This document shows positions 49,956 through 60,048 of a stretch of DNA of 64,000 nt, piece after piece (position 1 is the stretch's first letter; the number at the start of each line of letters is the position of its first letter). This DNA comes from Bradyrhizobium campsiandrae (GTDB taxonomy: Bacteria; Pseudomonadota; Alphaproteobacteria; Rhizobiales; Xanthobacteraceae), in the NCBI RefSeq assembly GCF_014529705.1, contig NZ_JAANIH010000032.1, positions 28,208-92,207 of the forward strand, given 5' to 3'. The position numbers and the translations under genes are program-made. The notes beneath the pieces are model-generated. The model was not told where the DNA came from and ran no database searches. It saw only the letters and a list, made by a program, of their open reading frames with translations.

Positions 49956-51310
49956 GCGTGTTCGGTATCGGTATCGCTTACGGCGTCGCGACGCTGCTCG
50001 TGATGTTCTCGGGCATGCCGATCGCGTTCGCGCTCGGCGCGGTCGCGGTCGTGTTCATGGGCATCTACATGCCCTCGGCCTCGCTGGATACGGTGACGCA
50101 GAACGTCTACGAGGAGATGGCCTCGATCACGCTGCTGTCGATCCCGCTCTTCATCCTTAAGGGCGCGGCGATCGGCAAATCGCGCGCCGGCCAGGATCTC
50201 TATTCGGCGTTGCATGCCTGGCTGCATCGCGTGCCCGGCGGCCTTGGCGTCGCCAACGTCTTCGCCTGCGCGCTGTTTGCGGCAATGGCGGGCTCCTCGC
50301 CCGCAACCTGCTCGGCGATCGGCTCGGCCGGCATCCCCGAGATGCGCAAGCGCGGCTATTCCGGCGGCTTTGCGGCCGGCATCATCGCGGCCGGCGGCAC
50401 ACTGGGCATTCTGTTGCCGCCCTCGATCACCATGATCCTGTTTGCGGTCGCGGCGGAAAAGTCGTTGGGGCGGCTGTTCCTCGCCGGCATCGGGCCTGGC
50501 CTGTTGCTGGTCTCGCTGTTTGGATTCTACGCGGTGTACCGCTTCCGCCAAGAATATGCCGCTGCGGAGGCGATCTACAGGAACGGCGGCCCGGAAGGTG
50601 CCATCCTCGCCCGCGACGAGTACACGCTCGCCGAACGCTTCAGCGTGCTGCCGCGCGTGATCCCGTTCGTGCTGCTGCTCACCGGCGTCATGGCGGCACT
50701 CTATGGCGGCTATGCCACGCCGTCCGAGACGGCCGGCCTCGGCGGCCTCCTGGCGCTCGGCCTGATCGCGGCGATCTACGGCGTGTGGCGACCCGAAGAT
50801 CTCGGCCCGATCATGAAGTCGACGATCCGGGAATCCACCATGCTGATGATGATCATCGGCATGTCGCTGCTCTATTCCTACGTGATGAGCTATCTGCACA
50901 TCTCGCAATCGGCCGCCGAATCCGTCGTCGCGATGCATTTGCCGCGCTGGGGGCTGTTGTTCGCGATCCTCGTGATGGTGGTCGTGCTCGGCTTCTTCCT
51001 GCCGCCGGTCTCGATCATCCTGATGACGGCGCCGATCATCCTGCCGCCACTCCGCGCCGCCAATTTCGACATCATCTGGTTTGGCGTGGTCATGACCATC
51101 GTGATGGAGATGGGGCTGATCCATCCACCCGTCGGCCTCAACATCTTCGTCATCCGCAACGTCGCGCCCGACATTTCGCTGAGCGAGGTGATCTGGGGCA
51201 CGCTGCCCTTCGTGCTGCTGATGATGGGCGCCGTGCTGCTGCTGTGTTTGGCGCCGGAGATCTCGACCTGGCTGCCGGATCTGGTGATGGGGCCGGACGG
51301 GAGCAGGTAG
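49952..51310 (+). CDS. TRAP transporter large permease (DctM family)
   Basis: 452 residues from ATG 49952 (ATGA overlap with the small permease). Twelve or so spans with the DctM hallmarks: GMPIAFALGAVAVVFMG, SIPLFILKGAAIGKSRAGQD, AAMAGSSPATCSAIGS, GFAAGIIAAGGTLGILLPPS, GYATPSETAGLGGLLAL, HPPVGLNIFVIRNVAPDISL. This is the ion-driven (usually sodium) transport subunit. Last gene of the operon; a long inverted repeat lies just after its stop and may end transcription. The three subunits are complete, so the transporter should be functional. Confidence 0.93.
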   Translation: MSVFGIGIAYGVATLLVMFSGMPIAFALGAVAVVFMGIYMPSASLDTVTQNVYEEMASITLLSIPLFILKGAAIGKSRAGQDLYSALHAWLHRVPGGLGVANVFACALFAAMAGSSPATCSAIGSAGIPEMRKRGYSGGFAAGIIAAGGTLGILLPPSITMILFAVAAEKSLGRLFLAGIGPGLLLVSLFGFYAVYRFRQEYAAAEAIYRNGGPEGAILARDEYTLAERFSVLPRVIPFVLLLTGVMAALYGGYATPSETAGLGGLLALGLIAAIYGVWRPEDLGPIMKSTIRESTMLMMIIGMSLLYSYVMSYLHISQSAAESVVAMHLPRWGLLFAILVMVVVLGFFLPPVSIILMTAPIILPPLRAANFDIIWFGVVMTIVMEMGLIHPPVGLNIFVIRNVAPDISLSEVIWGTLPFVLLMMGAVLLLCLAPEISTWLPDLVMGPDGSR

Positions 51311-51323
51311 GCGCACAAACACC

Positions 51324-51408
51324 GTCATTGCGAGGAGCTCTTGCGACGAAGCAATCCAGACCGTCTCTGCGGGAAGACTCTGGATTGCTTCGCTGCGCTC
51401 GCAATGAC
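51324..51408. repeat. Dispersed palindromic repeat of the Bradyrhizobium/Rhodopseudomonas type
   Basis: 85 bases that fold on themselves: GTCATTGCGAG (51324-51334) pairs with CTCGCAATGAC (51398-51408), and GAAGCAATCCAGA (51348-51360) pairs with TCTGGATTGCTTC inside. I recognise the GTCATTGCGAGGAGC / GAAGCAATCCAG wording as a common extragenic repeat in these genera. It fills the 104-base gap between the convergent TRAP and liu operons and may act as a bidirectional transcription barrier. Confidence 0.85.
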
Positions 51409-51414
51409 AGAGAA

Positions 51415-52326
51415 TTAGGATGCCGCCCGCCTCTTCTTCGCATTCAACGCCGTCGCCACCCGGCTCACCGGCGGCTTGCCCAGCACGACGCTCATCGCGT
51501 TGGTTGCCGCCAGCAGCTTCTCCATGTCGACGCCGGTCCTCACGCCCATGCCCTCGAGCATGTAGACGACATCCTCCGTCGCGACATTACCCGTCGCGCC
51601 CGGCGCGTAGGGACAGCCGCCAAGGCCACCAGCGGCAGCGTCGATCACGCGGACGCCCTCTTCCAGGCCGGCATAGAGATTGGCGAGCGCCTGACCGTAG
51701 GTGTCGTGGAAATGCATCGCGAGCCTTGCAGACGGAACGTTGACGGCCACCGCGCGCAGCATCTCCTTGGCCTTATCAGGCGTGCCGACACCGATGGTGT
51801 CGCCGAGAGAGATCTCGTAGCAGCCGAGCTCCCACAGCGCCTTGGCGAGATCGGCCACCGCCTTCGGCTTGATCTCGCCGTCAAAGGGACAGCCCAACAC
51901 GCAGGAGACATAGCCGCGCACCTTGACGCCGTCGTCCCTGGCGCGCGCCAGCACCGGCTTGAACCGCTCGATGGACTCCGCAACCGTGCAGTTGATGTTG
52001 GCGCGCGAAAACCCCTCCGAGGCCGCCGCGAACACAGAGACCACTTTGGCGCCGGCGGCGCGCGCGGCGTCATAGCCCTTCTCGTTCGGCACCAGGACAT
52101 GGAATTCGGCGTCCCTGACGTGGGCGACTCCGCGCAGCACGGCGTCCGAGCTTGCCATCTGTGGGATCGCCTTGGGCGAGACGAAGGCACCGACCTCGAC
52201 CGTATCAAGTCCGGCGGCAACCAGCGCCTCGATGAAGGCAATGCGGGCCTCGACGCTGACCGGCGTCTTCTCGTTCTGGAGGCCATCGCGCGGCCCCATC
52301 TCGATGATGCGGACAGGATCGCTCAT
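51415..52326 (-). CDS. liuE: Hydroxymethylglutaryl-CoA lyase
   Basis: 303 residues from ATG 52326. It cleaves HMG-CoA to acetoacetate and acetyl-CoA, the last step of leucine breakdown. HMGL-like TIM barrel: IIEMGPRDGLQNEKTPVSVE at the start (catalytic Arg in PRDG), VEVGAFVSPKAIPQMASSD, YVSCVLGCPFDGEI, SLGDTIGVGTP, HFHDTYGQALANL with metal-binding histidines, and GGLGGCPYAPGATGNVATED with the active-site Cys. All expected residues are visible. Last gene of the liu operon, one base after the biotin-carboxylase subunit gene. Confidence 0.94.
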   Translation of the reverse strand: MSDPVRIIEMGPRDGLQNEKTPVSVEARIAFIEALVAAGLDTVEVGAFVSPKAIPQMASSDAVLRGVAHVRDAEFHVLVPNEKGYDAARAAGAKVVSVFAAASEGFSRANINCTVAESIERFKPVLARARDDGVKVRGYVSCVLGCPFDGEIKPKAVADLAKALWELGCYEISLGDTIGVGTPDKAKEMLRAVAVNVPSARLAMHFHDTYGQALANLYAGLEEGVRVIDAAAGGLGGCPYAPGATGNVATEDVVYMLEGMGVRTGVDMEKLLAATNAMSVVLGKPPVSRVATALNAKKRRAAS

Positions 52327-52327
52327 G

Positions 52328-54322
<1,995 letters not shown>

Positions 54323-54326
54323 CGCA

Positions 54327-55931
54327 TCACATCCTGAACAGGCCGAACTTCGTCGGCTCGATCGGCGCGTTCGACGCCGCCGACAAGCCTAGGCCGAGCA
54401 CGAGGCGGGTGTCGGCCGGGTCGATCACGCCGTCGTCCCACAGGCGCGCGGTCGCATAGTAAGGATGTCCCTGACTTTCATATTGGTCGCGGATCGGCTT
54501 GCGGAATTTGTCTTCCTCCTCTTTCGACCAGCTGTCGCCCTTGGCCTCGATATTGTCGCGGCGGACCTGGCTCAGCACCATCGAGGCCTGCTCGCCGCCC
54601 ATCACCGAGATGCGCGCGTTCGGCCACATCCAGAGGAAGCGCGGCGAATAGGCGCGGCCGCACATGCCGTAATTGCCGGCGCCGTAGGAGCCGCCGATCA
54701 CCACGGTGAATTTCGGCACCGAGGCGGTCGCAACCGCGGTCACCAGCTTGGCGCCGTCGCGTGCGATGCCGCCGGCCTCGTATTTCTTGCCGACCATGAA
54801 GCCGGTGATGTTCTGCAGGAACACCAGCGGAATGCCGCGCTGGCAGCACAGCTCGATGAAATGCGCGCCCTTCAGCGAGCTCTCGCTGAACAGGATCCCG
54901 TTGTTGGCGATGATGCCGACCGGATAGCCCCAGATATGGGCGAAGCCGCACACCAGCGTCGTGCCGTAGAGCTTCTTGAACTCGTCGAACTCGGAGCCGT
55001 CGACGACACGCGCGATGATGTCGCGCACGTCGAACGGCTTCCTGCCGTCGACCGGTACCACGCCGTAAATCTCCTCGGCCGCAAACAGCGGATCCCGCGG
55101 CTTGTGCATGTTGAGGTTCGGCCGCGCCGACGGCTTCAGCGTACCGACGATACGCCGCGCGATGCCGATCGCGTGCGCATCATTCTGGGCGTAGTGATCG
55201 GTCACGCCCGATTGCCGCGAATGCACATCGGCGCCGCCAAGCTCCTCGGCGCTCACGACCTCGCCGGTCGCCGCCTTCACCAGCGGCGGGCCGCCGAGGA
55301 AGATGGTGCCTTGATTGCGCACGATGATGCTCTCGTCCGACATCGCAGGCACATAGGCGCCGCCCGCGGTGCAGGAGCCCATCACGATCGCGATCTGCGG
55401 GATGCCTTGTGAGGACATCTGTGCCTGGTTGTAGAAGATGCGGCCGAAATGCCGTTCGTCCGGAAAAATCTCGTCCTGCAGCGGCAGGAAGGCGCCGCCG
55501 GAATCGACCATGTAGACGCAAGGCAGGTTGTTCTGCCGCGCGACGTCCTGCGCGCGCAGATGTTTCTTCACGGTCATCGGGTAATAGGTGCCGCCCTTGA
55601 TGGTGGCATCGTTGGCGACGATGACGCATTCGCGGCCCGCGATGCGCCCGACGCCGGTGACCACGCTCGCCGAGTGCACGTCGCCGCCATAGAGGCCGTA
55701 GGCCGCCAGCGGCGACAGCTCCAGAAAGGACGTGCCGGGGTCGACCAGGAGGTCGACGCGCTCGCGCGCCAGCATCTTCCCGCGCGACGTATGGCGATTG
55801 CGCGAGGCCTCGCCGCCACCGCCGGCGACCTGGCTGAGTTTTTCGCGCAAATCCGCGACGAGGCCGCGCATGGCCTCGGCGTTACGCGTAAAATCCGATG
55901 ACGATGGATCGATGCTGGAATGGAGCGGCAT
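54327..55931 (-). CDS. liuB: Methylcrotonyl-CoA carboxylase, carboxyltransferase beta subunit
   Basis: 534 residues from ATG 55931. Two crotonase-type carboxyltransferase halves: RGKMLARERVDLLVDPGTSF, MVDSGGAFLPLQDEIFPDER, MGSCTAGGAYVPAMSDESII, SGVTDHYAQNDAHAI in the N half; FAHIWGYPVGIIANNGILFS, ITGFMVGKKYEAGGIARDGA, VIGGSYGAGNYGMCGRAYSP and WPNARISVMGGEQASMVL in the C half. The YGMCGRAYSPRF stretch favours methylcrotonyl- or geranyl-CoA over propionyl-CoA carboxylases. It is followed directly by the alpha-subunit gene: the liuC hydratase that sits between them in Pseudomonas is absent. Confidence 0.93.
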   Translation of the reverse strand: MPLHSSIDPSSSDFTRNAEAMRGLVADLREKLSQVAGGGGEASRNRHTSRGKMLARERVDLLVDPGTSFLELSPLAAYGLYGGDVHSASVVTGVGRIAGRECVIVANDATIKGGTYYPMTVKKHLRAQDVARQNNLPCVYMVDSGGAFLPLQDEIFPDERHFGRIFYNQAQMSSQGIPQIAIVMGSCTAGGAYVPAMSDESIIVRNQGTIFLGGPPLVKAATGEVVSAEELGGADVHSRQSGVTDHYAQNDAHAIGIARRIVGTLKPSARPNLNMHKPRDPLFAAEEIYGVVPVDGRKPFDVRDIIARVVDGSEFDEFKKLYGTTLVCGFAHIWGYPVGIIANNGILFSESSLKGAHFIELCCQRGIPLVFLQNITGFMVGKKYEAGGIARDGAKLVTAVATASVPKFTVVIGGSYGAGNYGMCGRAYSPRFLWMWPNARISVMGGEQASMVLSQVRRDNIEAKGDSWSKEEEDKFRKPIRDQYESQGHPYYATARLWDDGVIDPADTRLVLGLGLSAASNAPIEPTKFGLFRM

Positions 55932-55971
55932 TGAGGTCCCGCGCTGCTGGTGACGTGGTTGCGTTGAGGTT

Positions 55972-57144
55972 TCAAGCCGTCTCGGACATCAGCTCGCGGC
56001 CGATCAGCATGCGCCGCACTTCTGATGTCCCCGCTCCGATCTCGTACAGCTTGGCGTCGCGCCAGAGCCGGCCGACCGGAAACTCTGATGTATAGCCGAC
56101 GCCGCCGAGCGCCTGGATCGCCTCTCCCGCCATCCACGTCGCCTTTTCTGCGGAATAGAGGATCGCGGCCGCCGCATCCTTGCGCAGCGTGCGCGCGTGG
56201 TTGGCGCGGTCGCAGGCCTTTCCCACCGCATAGACATAGGCGCGCGTGGCCTGCCAGGTCGAATACATGTCGGCGAGCTTGCCCTGCATCAGCTGGAAAT
56301 CGCCGATCGGCTGGCCGAACTGCTTGCGCTCGTGCATGTAGGGTACCACCGCATCCATGCAGGCCGCCATGATGCCGAGCGGGCCGCCCGAGAGCACCGC
56401 GCGCTCGTAGTCGAGGCCTGACATCAGCACCTTGACGCCCTCGCCCACCTTGCCGAGCACGTTCTCCTCCGGCACCTCGCATTCGTCGAAGAACAGCGGA
56501 TAGGTGTTGGAGCCGCGCATGCCGAGCTTGTCGAGGTGCTGGCCGTGGGTGAAGCCCTTGAAACCCTTCTCGATCAGGAAGGCGGTCATGCCGCGCGGGC
56601 CGGCCTCCGGATCGGTCTTGGCGTAGACCACGAGCACGTCGGCATCGCCGCCATTGGTGATCCACATTTTCGAGCCGTTCAGCACATAGCGGTCGCCGCG
56701 CTTGTCGGCGCGCAGCTTCATCGAGACCACGTCGGAGCCGGCGCCAGGCTCGGACATCGCGAGCGCGCCGACATATTCGCCGGAGATCAGCTTCGGCAGA
56801 TAACGCTGCCGCTGGGCATCATTGCCATTGCGGCGGATCTGGTTGACGCAGAGGTTGGAATGGGCGCCGTAGGACAGCCCGATCGCGGCCGAGCCGCGCG
56901 AAATTTCCTCCATCGCGACGACATGGGCGAGATAGCCCATGTTGGAGCCGCCATATTGCTCCGGGGCGGTCATGCCGAGCAGGCCGAGATCGCCGAAGCG
57001 CTTCCACAGGTCGGCCGGGAACAAATTGGCCTTTTCGACCTCGGCCGCGCGCGGCGCCACCTCCGCTTCCACGAAGGCGCGCACCGTGTCGCGCAGCATG
57101 CCGATGTCTTCGCCCAGGTCGAAGTCGATGCTCGGGATGTTCAA
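55972..57144 (-). CDS. liuA: Isovaleryl-CoA dehydrogenase
   Basis: 390 residues if started at TTG 57144, which has an ideal GGAGGA six bases upstream; the frame extends five codons to another TTG with no such site. Product LNIPSIDFDLGEDIGMLRDT onward. Acyl-CoA dehydrogenase motifs: GLSYGAHSNLCVNQIRRNGN, ALAMSEPGAGSDVVSMKLRA, YVLNGSKMWITNGGDADVLV, QALGGVGYTSEFPVGRLWRD and GTSEVRRMLIGREL. The catalytic base should be the Glu in DYERAVLSGG (D-Y-E-R), the IVD-type position. FAD enzyme passing electrons to ETF; first gene of the operon, divergent from the AraC-family gene. Confidence 0.92.
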   Translation of the reverse strand: MNIPSIDFDLGEDIGMLRDTVRAFVEAEVAPRAAEVEKANLFPADLWKRFGDLGLLGMTAPEQYGGSNMGYLAHVVAMEEISRGSAAIGLSYGAHSNLCVNQIRRNGNDAQRQRYLPKLISGEYVGALAMSEPGAGSDVVSMKLRADKRGDRYVLNGSKMWITNGGDADVLVVYAKTDPEAGPRGMTAFLIEKGFKGFTHGQHLDKLGMRGSNTYPLFFDECEVPEENVLGKVGEGVKVLMSGLDYERAVLSGGPLGIMAACMDAVVPYMHERKQFGQPIGDFQLMQGKLADMYSTWQATRAYVYAVGKACDRANHARTLRKDAAAAILYSAEKATWMAGEAIQALGGVGYTSEFPVGRLWRDAKLYEIGAGTSEVRRMLIGRELMSETA

Positions 57145-57228
57145 AGGCGATTCCTCCAAGAATCCTGCAAGTTTTTGTCGGCCCCGAACCTACCCCCGCC
57201 CGGGCGCCGTGGCGGTCGAAAAGGTTGC

Positions 57229-57259
57229 ATTTTCCGCCAAGTTTGGCGAGGATTTTCCG
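57229..57259. promoter_or_regulatory. Candidate operator between liuA and the AraC-family gene
   Basis: ATTTTCCG occurs at 57229-57236 and 57252-57259, a direct repeat with a 23-base period (about two helical turns, as AraC-type proteins like). Between and overlapping them is the palindrome CGCCAA-GT-TTGGCG (57235-57248). The block sits 85-115 bases upstream of liuA and just before the regulator start at 57272. Binding is inferred from position only. Confidence 0.4.
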
Positions 57260-57271
57260 GAAGGATGTCTG

Positions 57272-58300
57272 ATGCCTTTCCAGGCTGCAACCGCCACGCC
57301 CCGCCGCGCCATGACCCCCGCCGCCTTCGTCCGCGGTGTGGTCGCCGCCTATGCCCGCTACGGGCGGGATCCCGCCGAGGCGCTCAGTAAGGGGCAGGTC
57401 TGCGAAGATCTCGCCGGATCGGGCGACGGGCGGATCACGGCGGCCCAGTTCGAGGCCCTGGCGGGCCACGCCATGCGCGAGCTCGACGACGAGGCGCTCG
57501 GCTGGTTTTCGCGGAAGCTGCCGTGGGGGACCTACGGCATGCTGTGCCGCGCCTCGATCACGGCGCCAACGCTCGAGGTCGCGCTGAAGCGGTGGTGCCG
57601 CCATCATCGGCTGCTGACCGAGGACGTGCTGTTCGAGCTCGCGGTCAGCGGCGAGATCGCGAGCATCTCGCTTCGCGAGCAGCGCGATCTCGGCGACTGC
57701 CGCGAATTCTGCCTCGTCACCCTGCTCCGCTACGTCCTGGGTTTCTCCTGTTGGGCGGTGGATTCGGCGATCGCGCTTCGTGCGGCAGAATTTCCCTATC
57801 CCGAGCCCATTCACGTCTCGGTCTATCCGACCATTTTTTGCAAGCACGTCCGCTTCGATGCGGAGACGGCGCGTATCGTCTTCGACAAGCACTATCTCTC
57901 GCTGCCGCTCACCCGCAGCGCGACCGATCTGGACAGCATGCTCAAGGGCGCGCTGCGCCTGACCGTGCTGCCCTATCGCCGCGATCGTCTGCTGGTCGAG
58001 CGCGTCAGGCGCGTGCTGCGCGAGGCGCGCGGCCGCATTCTGGGCGCGGAGGACGTCGCCAGCGAGCTCGCACTCTCCACCCGCACCATGCACCGCCGCC
58101 TGCGCGAGGAAGCCACCTCGCTGCGCGATCTGAAGGAGGAGGCCAAGCTCGAGCTTGCCAAGCAGGAGCTGATGCGCGGCCGCACCCCGATCAAGCGGAT
58201 TGCGGAGCTCGCCGGCTTCCGCAACGAGAAGAGTTTTTCGCGCGCTTTCCGCAGCTGGACGGGCGCATCCCCGCGCGAATTTCGCGGACGGTATCGCTGA
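57272..58300 (+). CDS. AraC-family transcriptional regulator (arabinose-binding-domain type)
   Basis: 342 residues from ATG 57272 (GGAAGGA seven bases upstream). Residues about 20-200 match the Arabinose_bd (PF12625-like) sensor domain: GDGRITAAQFEALAGHAMRE, PWGTYGMLCRASITAPTLEV, FCLVTLLRYVLGFSCW. Residues about 235-335 are the AraC HTH pair: GAEDVASELALSTRTMHRRL as first helix-turn-helix and PIKRIAELAGFRNEKSFSRA with FRSWTGASPREFR as second. Divergent from the liu operon with 127 bases between starts, so it is the natural candidate to control it, probably sensing an acyl-CoA or branched-chain acid. Pseudomonads use a MerR-type LiuR instead. Confidence 0.9.
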   Translation: MPFQAATATPRRAMTPAAFVRGVVAAYARYGRDPAEALSKGQVCEDLAGSGDGRITAAQFEALAGHAMRELDDEALGWFSRKLPWGTYGMLCRASITAPTLEVALKRWCRHHRLLTEDVLFELAVSGEIASISLREQRDLGDCREFCLVTLLRYVLGFSCWAVDSAIALRAAEFPYPEPIHVSVYPTIFCKHVRFDAETARIVFDKHYLSLPLTRSATDLDSMLKGALRLTVLPYRRDRLLVERVRRVLREARGRILGAEDVASELALSTRTMHRRLREEATSLRDLKEEAKLELAKQELMRGRTPIKRIAELAGFRNEKSFSRAFRSWTGASPREFRGRYR

Positions 58301-58314
58301 GCCCGCAAAGGCGT

Positions 58315-58349
58315 GCGGCCTCCGCGATCAGGCGCAGAGGCCGCATTGT
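58315..58349. terminator. Hairpin between convergent AraC-family and DUF3551 genes
   Basis: Stem GCGGCCTC (58315-58322) / GAGGCCGC (58337-58344) with a 14-base loop, followed by ATTGTT. It lies 15 bases after the AraC-family stop and about 30 bases after the DUF3551 stop on the other strand, so it could serve both. The T-run is weak. Confidence 0.55.
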
Positions 58350-58373
58350 TGACGCCAGAACTCCGGTCCTCGA

Positions 58374-58661
58374 TCAGTTCGAGGTCGGACGAGCCTTGCT
58401 GCGCGTCTGGCTCTGCTTCGGCTGGAACGCGAGCGCATCGTTGGTCTTCGAGGCACCACCAGCCTGCGAGCACGAGCCGCCGATGCCGCCGGCCGCGGCA
58501 CGACAGGCCTCCATGGTCGGATAGCCGCAACCGTGAGCGGCCTGGGCGCCATTGGAAATGCAGTAGTCGTCAGCCTTCGCAGCCGGCGCGGTCATCATCA
58601 AGAACGCAGATGCAAACAGCGTCGCAGCGGAGGCGACGAACGTCTTCGAGGTCGAGATCAT
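58374..58661 (-). CDS. DUF3551 family small secreted protein
   Basis: 95 residues from ATG 58661 (AGGAAAAG upstream). The signal peptide MISTSKTFVASAATLFASAF...APAAKA has cleavage before DDYC. The mature part has the DUF3551 cysteine framework: YCISNGAQAAHGCGYPTMEA then CRAAAGGIGGSC, four cysteines probably in two disulfides, then a longer polar tail (QPKQSQTRSKARPTSN). DUF3551 proteins are numerous in Bradyrhizobium and have no known role. Stands alone, convergent with the AraC-family gene. Confidence 0.88.
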   Translation of the reverse strand: MISTSKTFVASAATLFASAFLMMTAPAAKADDYCISNGAQAAHGCGYPTMEACRAAAGGIGGSCSQAGGASKTNDALAFQPKQSQTRSKARPTSN

Positions 58662-58800
58662 GTTGTCTTTTCCTGCTTAGGGAGTCCCACGAAAGAGTCC
58701 TCGGCATGCGACGCAGGCTGAGGGTTCACACCGCGGATGTAGGCTGCGCACGGATGCCGGCAATCACGGCCCGGCGCATTGCAGGGCTTCGCAAATCACA

Positions 58801-58852
58801 TGTCTTAGATATGTGATTTACTAAGCTATATAATACCACCAAATTGTATAAT
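58801..58852. other. AT-rich patch with two TATAAT boxes
   Basis: About 26 percent G+C over 50 bases in otherwise GC-rich DNA, with TATAAT at 58829-58834 and 58847-58852 on the plus strand. The first has TTAGAT 18 bases upstream. No plus-strand gene follows; a transcript would run antisense into the AsnC-family gene ending at 58882. It may equally be the untranslated tail of that gene. Confidence 0.4.
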
Positions 58853-58881
58853 TCCCGTCATGGAGCGGCATGCGCCGGCCG

Positions 58882-59376
58882 CTAGCCCGCCGATGTCACC
58901 GCCGCGACGTCCGGCACCGGTAGCGGGATGTCCTTCGCAACGCCCAGCACGGGAAAGCTGCGGACGTTCTTCACGTTGGGCATGGCGGCGAAGTGCAGCA
59001 GCTGCTGGCGCATGCTCTCGACGCTGGGGGCGACGCATTTGAGCAGATAGTCGGTGTCGCCCGAAATCCGCCAGCACTGCTGGATGCGCGGGATCGCCGA
59101 GATCGTGTTCTCGAACGCCTCGAGCACCGGCTGGGCCTGGCTGCCGAGCTGGATCGAGACGAACGACACCACCTCATAGCCCAGCAGCCGCTCGTCGATG
59201 ACCGCGCGCACGGCGCGGATCACGCCGCGGCTGAACAGCGATTTGAGCCGCCGCAGGCAGTTCGGCGCCGAGACGCCGACGCGCAGCGCCAGTTCGTTGT
59301 TGCGAACGCGCCCGTCCTGCTGCAGCTCAGAAAGTATCTTTAGATCGACGCCGTCGAGCTGGTCACGCCCGGCCAT
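58882..59376 (-). CDS. AsnC/Lrp-family transcriptional regulator
   Basis: 164 residues from ATG 59376 (GAGG six bases upstream; ATG 59391 is an alternative). The N-terminal winged HTH is LDGVDLKILSELQQDGRVRN then NELALRVGVSAPNCLRRLKS, the canonical Lrp start. The C-terminal RAM/effector domain is FVSIQLGSQAQPVLEAFENT, RISGDTDYLLKCVAPSVESM, VRSFPVLGVAKDIPLPV. It should form dimers or octamers and respond to an amino acid. It is transcribed alone; no divergent partner gene suggests a target. Confidence 0.92.
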   Translation of the reverse strand: MAGRDQLDGVDLKILSELQQDGRVRNNELALRVGVSAPNCLRRLKSLFSRGVIRAVRAVIDERLLGYEVVSFVSIQLGSQAQPVLEAFENTISAIPRIQQCWRISGDTDYLLKCVAPSVESMRQQLLHFAAMPNVKNVRSFPVLGVAKDIPLPVPDVAAVTSAG

Positions 59377-59482
59377 CCCTTGCCTCGTCATGGTCCCGTC
59401 ATGCGGACCAGCGAAGCACGCGGCGGAAGGGGTGCCAAGGGGCTGCAAAGGCTCTCCGGCGAGCCCGGCGAAGGCAGCGCCT

Positions 59483-59788
59483 TCAATGCGTCCAGGGCTC
59501 GCCGCGGCGGAAGGAGAAATTGTCAGCGTAGGCGATCTGGCGGTGGAGCGATTCCTTGGGCTCGATCACCTGGTAGGCGATGCCCTTGCGCTCGCAATAG
59601 GCGACCGCCTCCTCCTTGGTGTGGAAGCGCAGGGTGATCTGCTGCTTCATGTCACCGGACGAGGTCCAGCCCATCAGCGGCTCGACCGCGCGCGGCTGCT
59701 CCGGCTCGTAATCCAGCTGCCATTCCTTGGTCTTGGACCGGCCGGATTGCATCGCGTTCTTGGCGGGCTTGAAAATGCGTGCGGTCAT
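59483..59788 (-). CDS. Complex I accessory subunit, NDUFS4-like (ETC complex I subunit)
   Basis: 101 residues from ATG 59788. It begins MTARIFKPAKNAMQSGRSKT then KEWQLDYEPEQPRAVEPLMG, WTSSGDMKQQITLRFHTKEE and AYADNFSFRRGEPWTH, the full length of the mitochondrial 18-kDa NDUFS4 core. Alphaproteobacteria carry this gene away from the nuo operon, as here. The protein sits at the hydrophilic arm of NADH dehydrogenase and stabilises the NADH module. No signal peptide. Single gene 107 bases from the AsnC-family gene. Confidence 0.9.
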   Translation of the reverse strand: MTARIFKPAKNAMQSGRSKTKEWQLDYEPEQPRAVEPLMGWTSSGDMKQQITLRFHTKEEAVAYCERKGIAYQVIEPKESLHRQIAYADNFSFRRGEPWTH

Positions 59789-60048
59789 TGGCGGTCCGGC
59801 CTCTTCGTCTTTTCGTTCGATTTGAATGCGTCACGGTAGCGGTTGGTCGAAACCGCGGGCATAGTATAGAGACACCTTTCGGGAACAAATCGGTGATTCC
59901 GGCCCCTCCCGGGTCCCTCACCGACGGGTATAGTCATTATGCTGCACTGTGACAATTGCGTACCCGCCTTCCGCCCGGGAATCCCGTCCGGCGGCCACAC
60001 CGCCTCACCGCCTTCAGCCTATCCGTCCCCTTCGAGAGCTTCCGTCGC

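Noticed and set aside
49865..51328. 487-codon open frame on the minus strand
   Set aside because: Antisense to the TRAP large permease; His/Asp/Arg-rich shadow.
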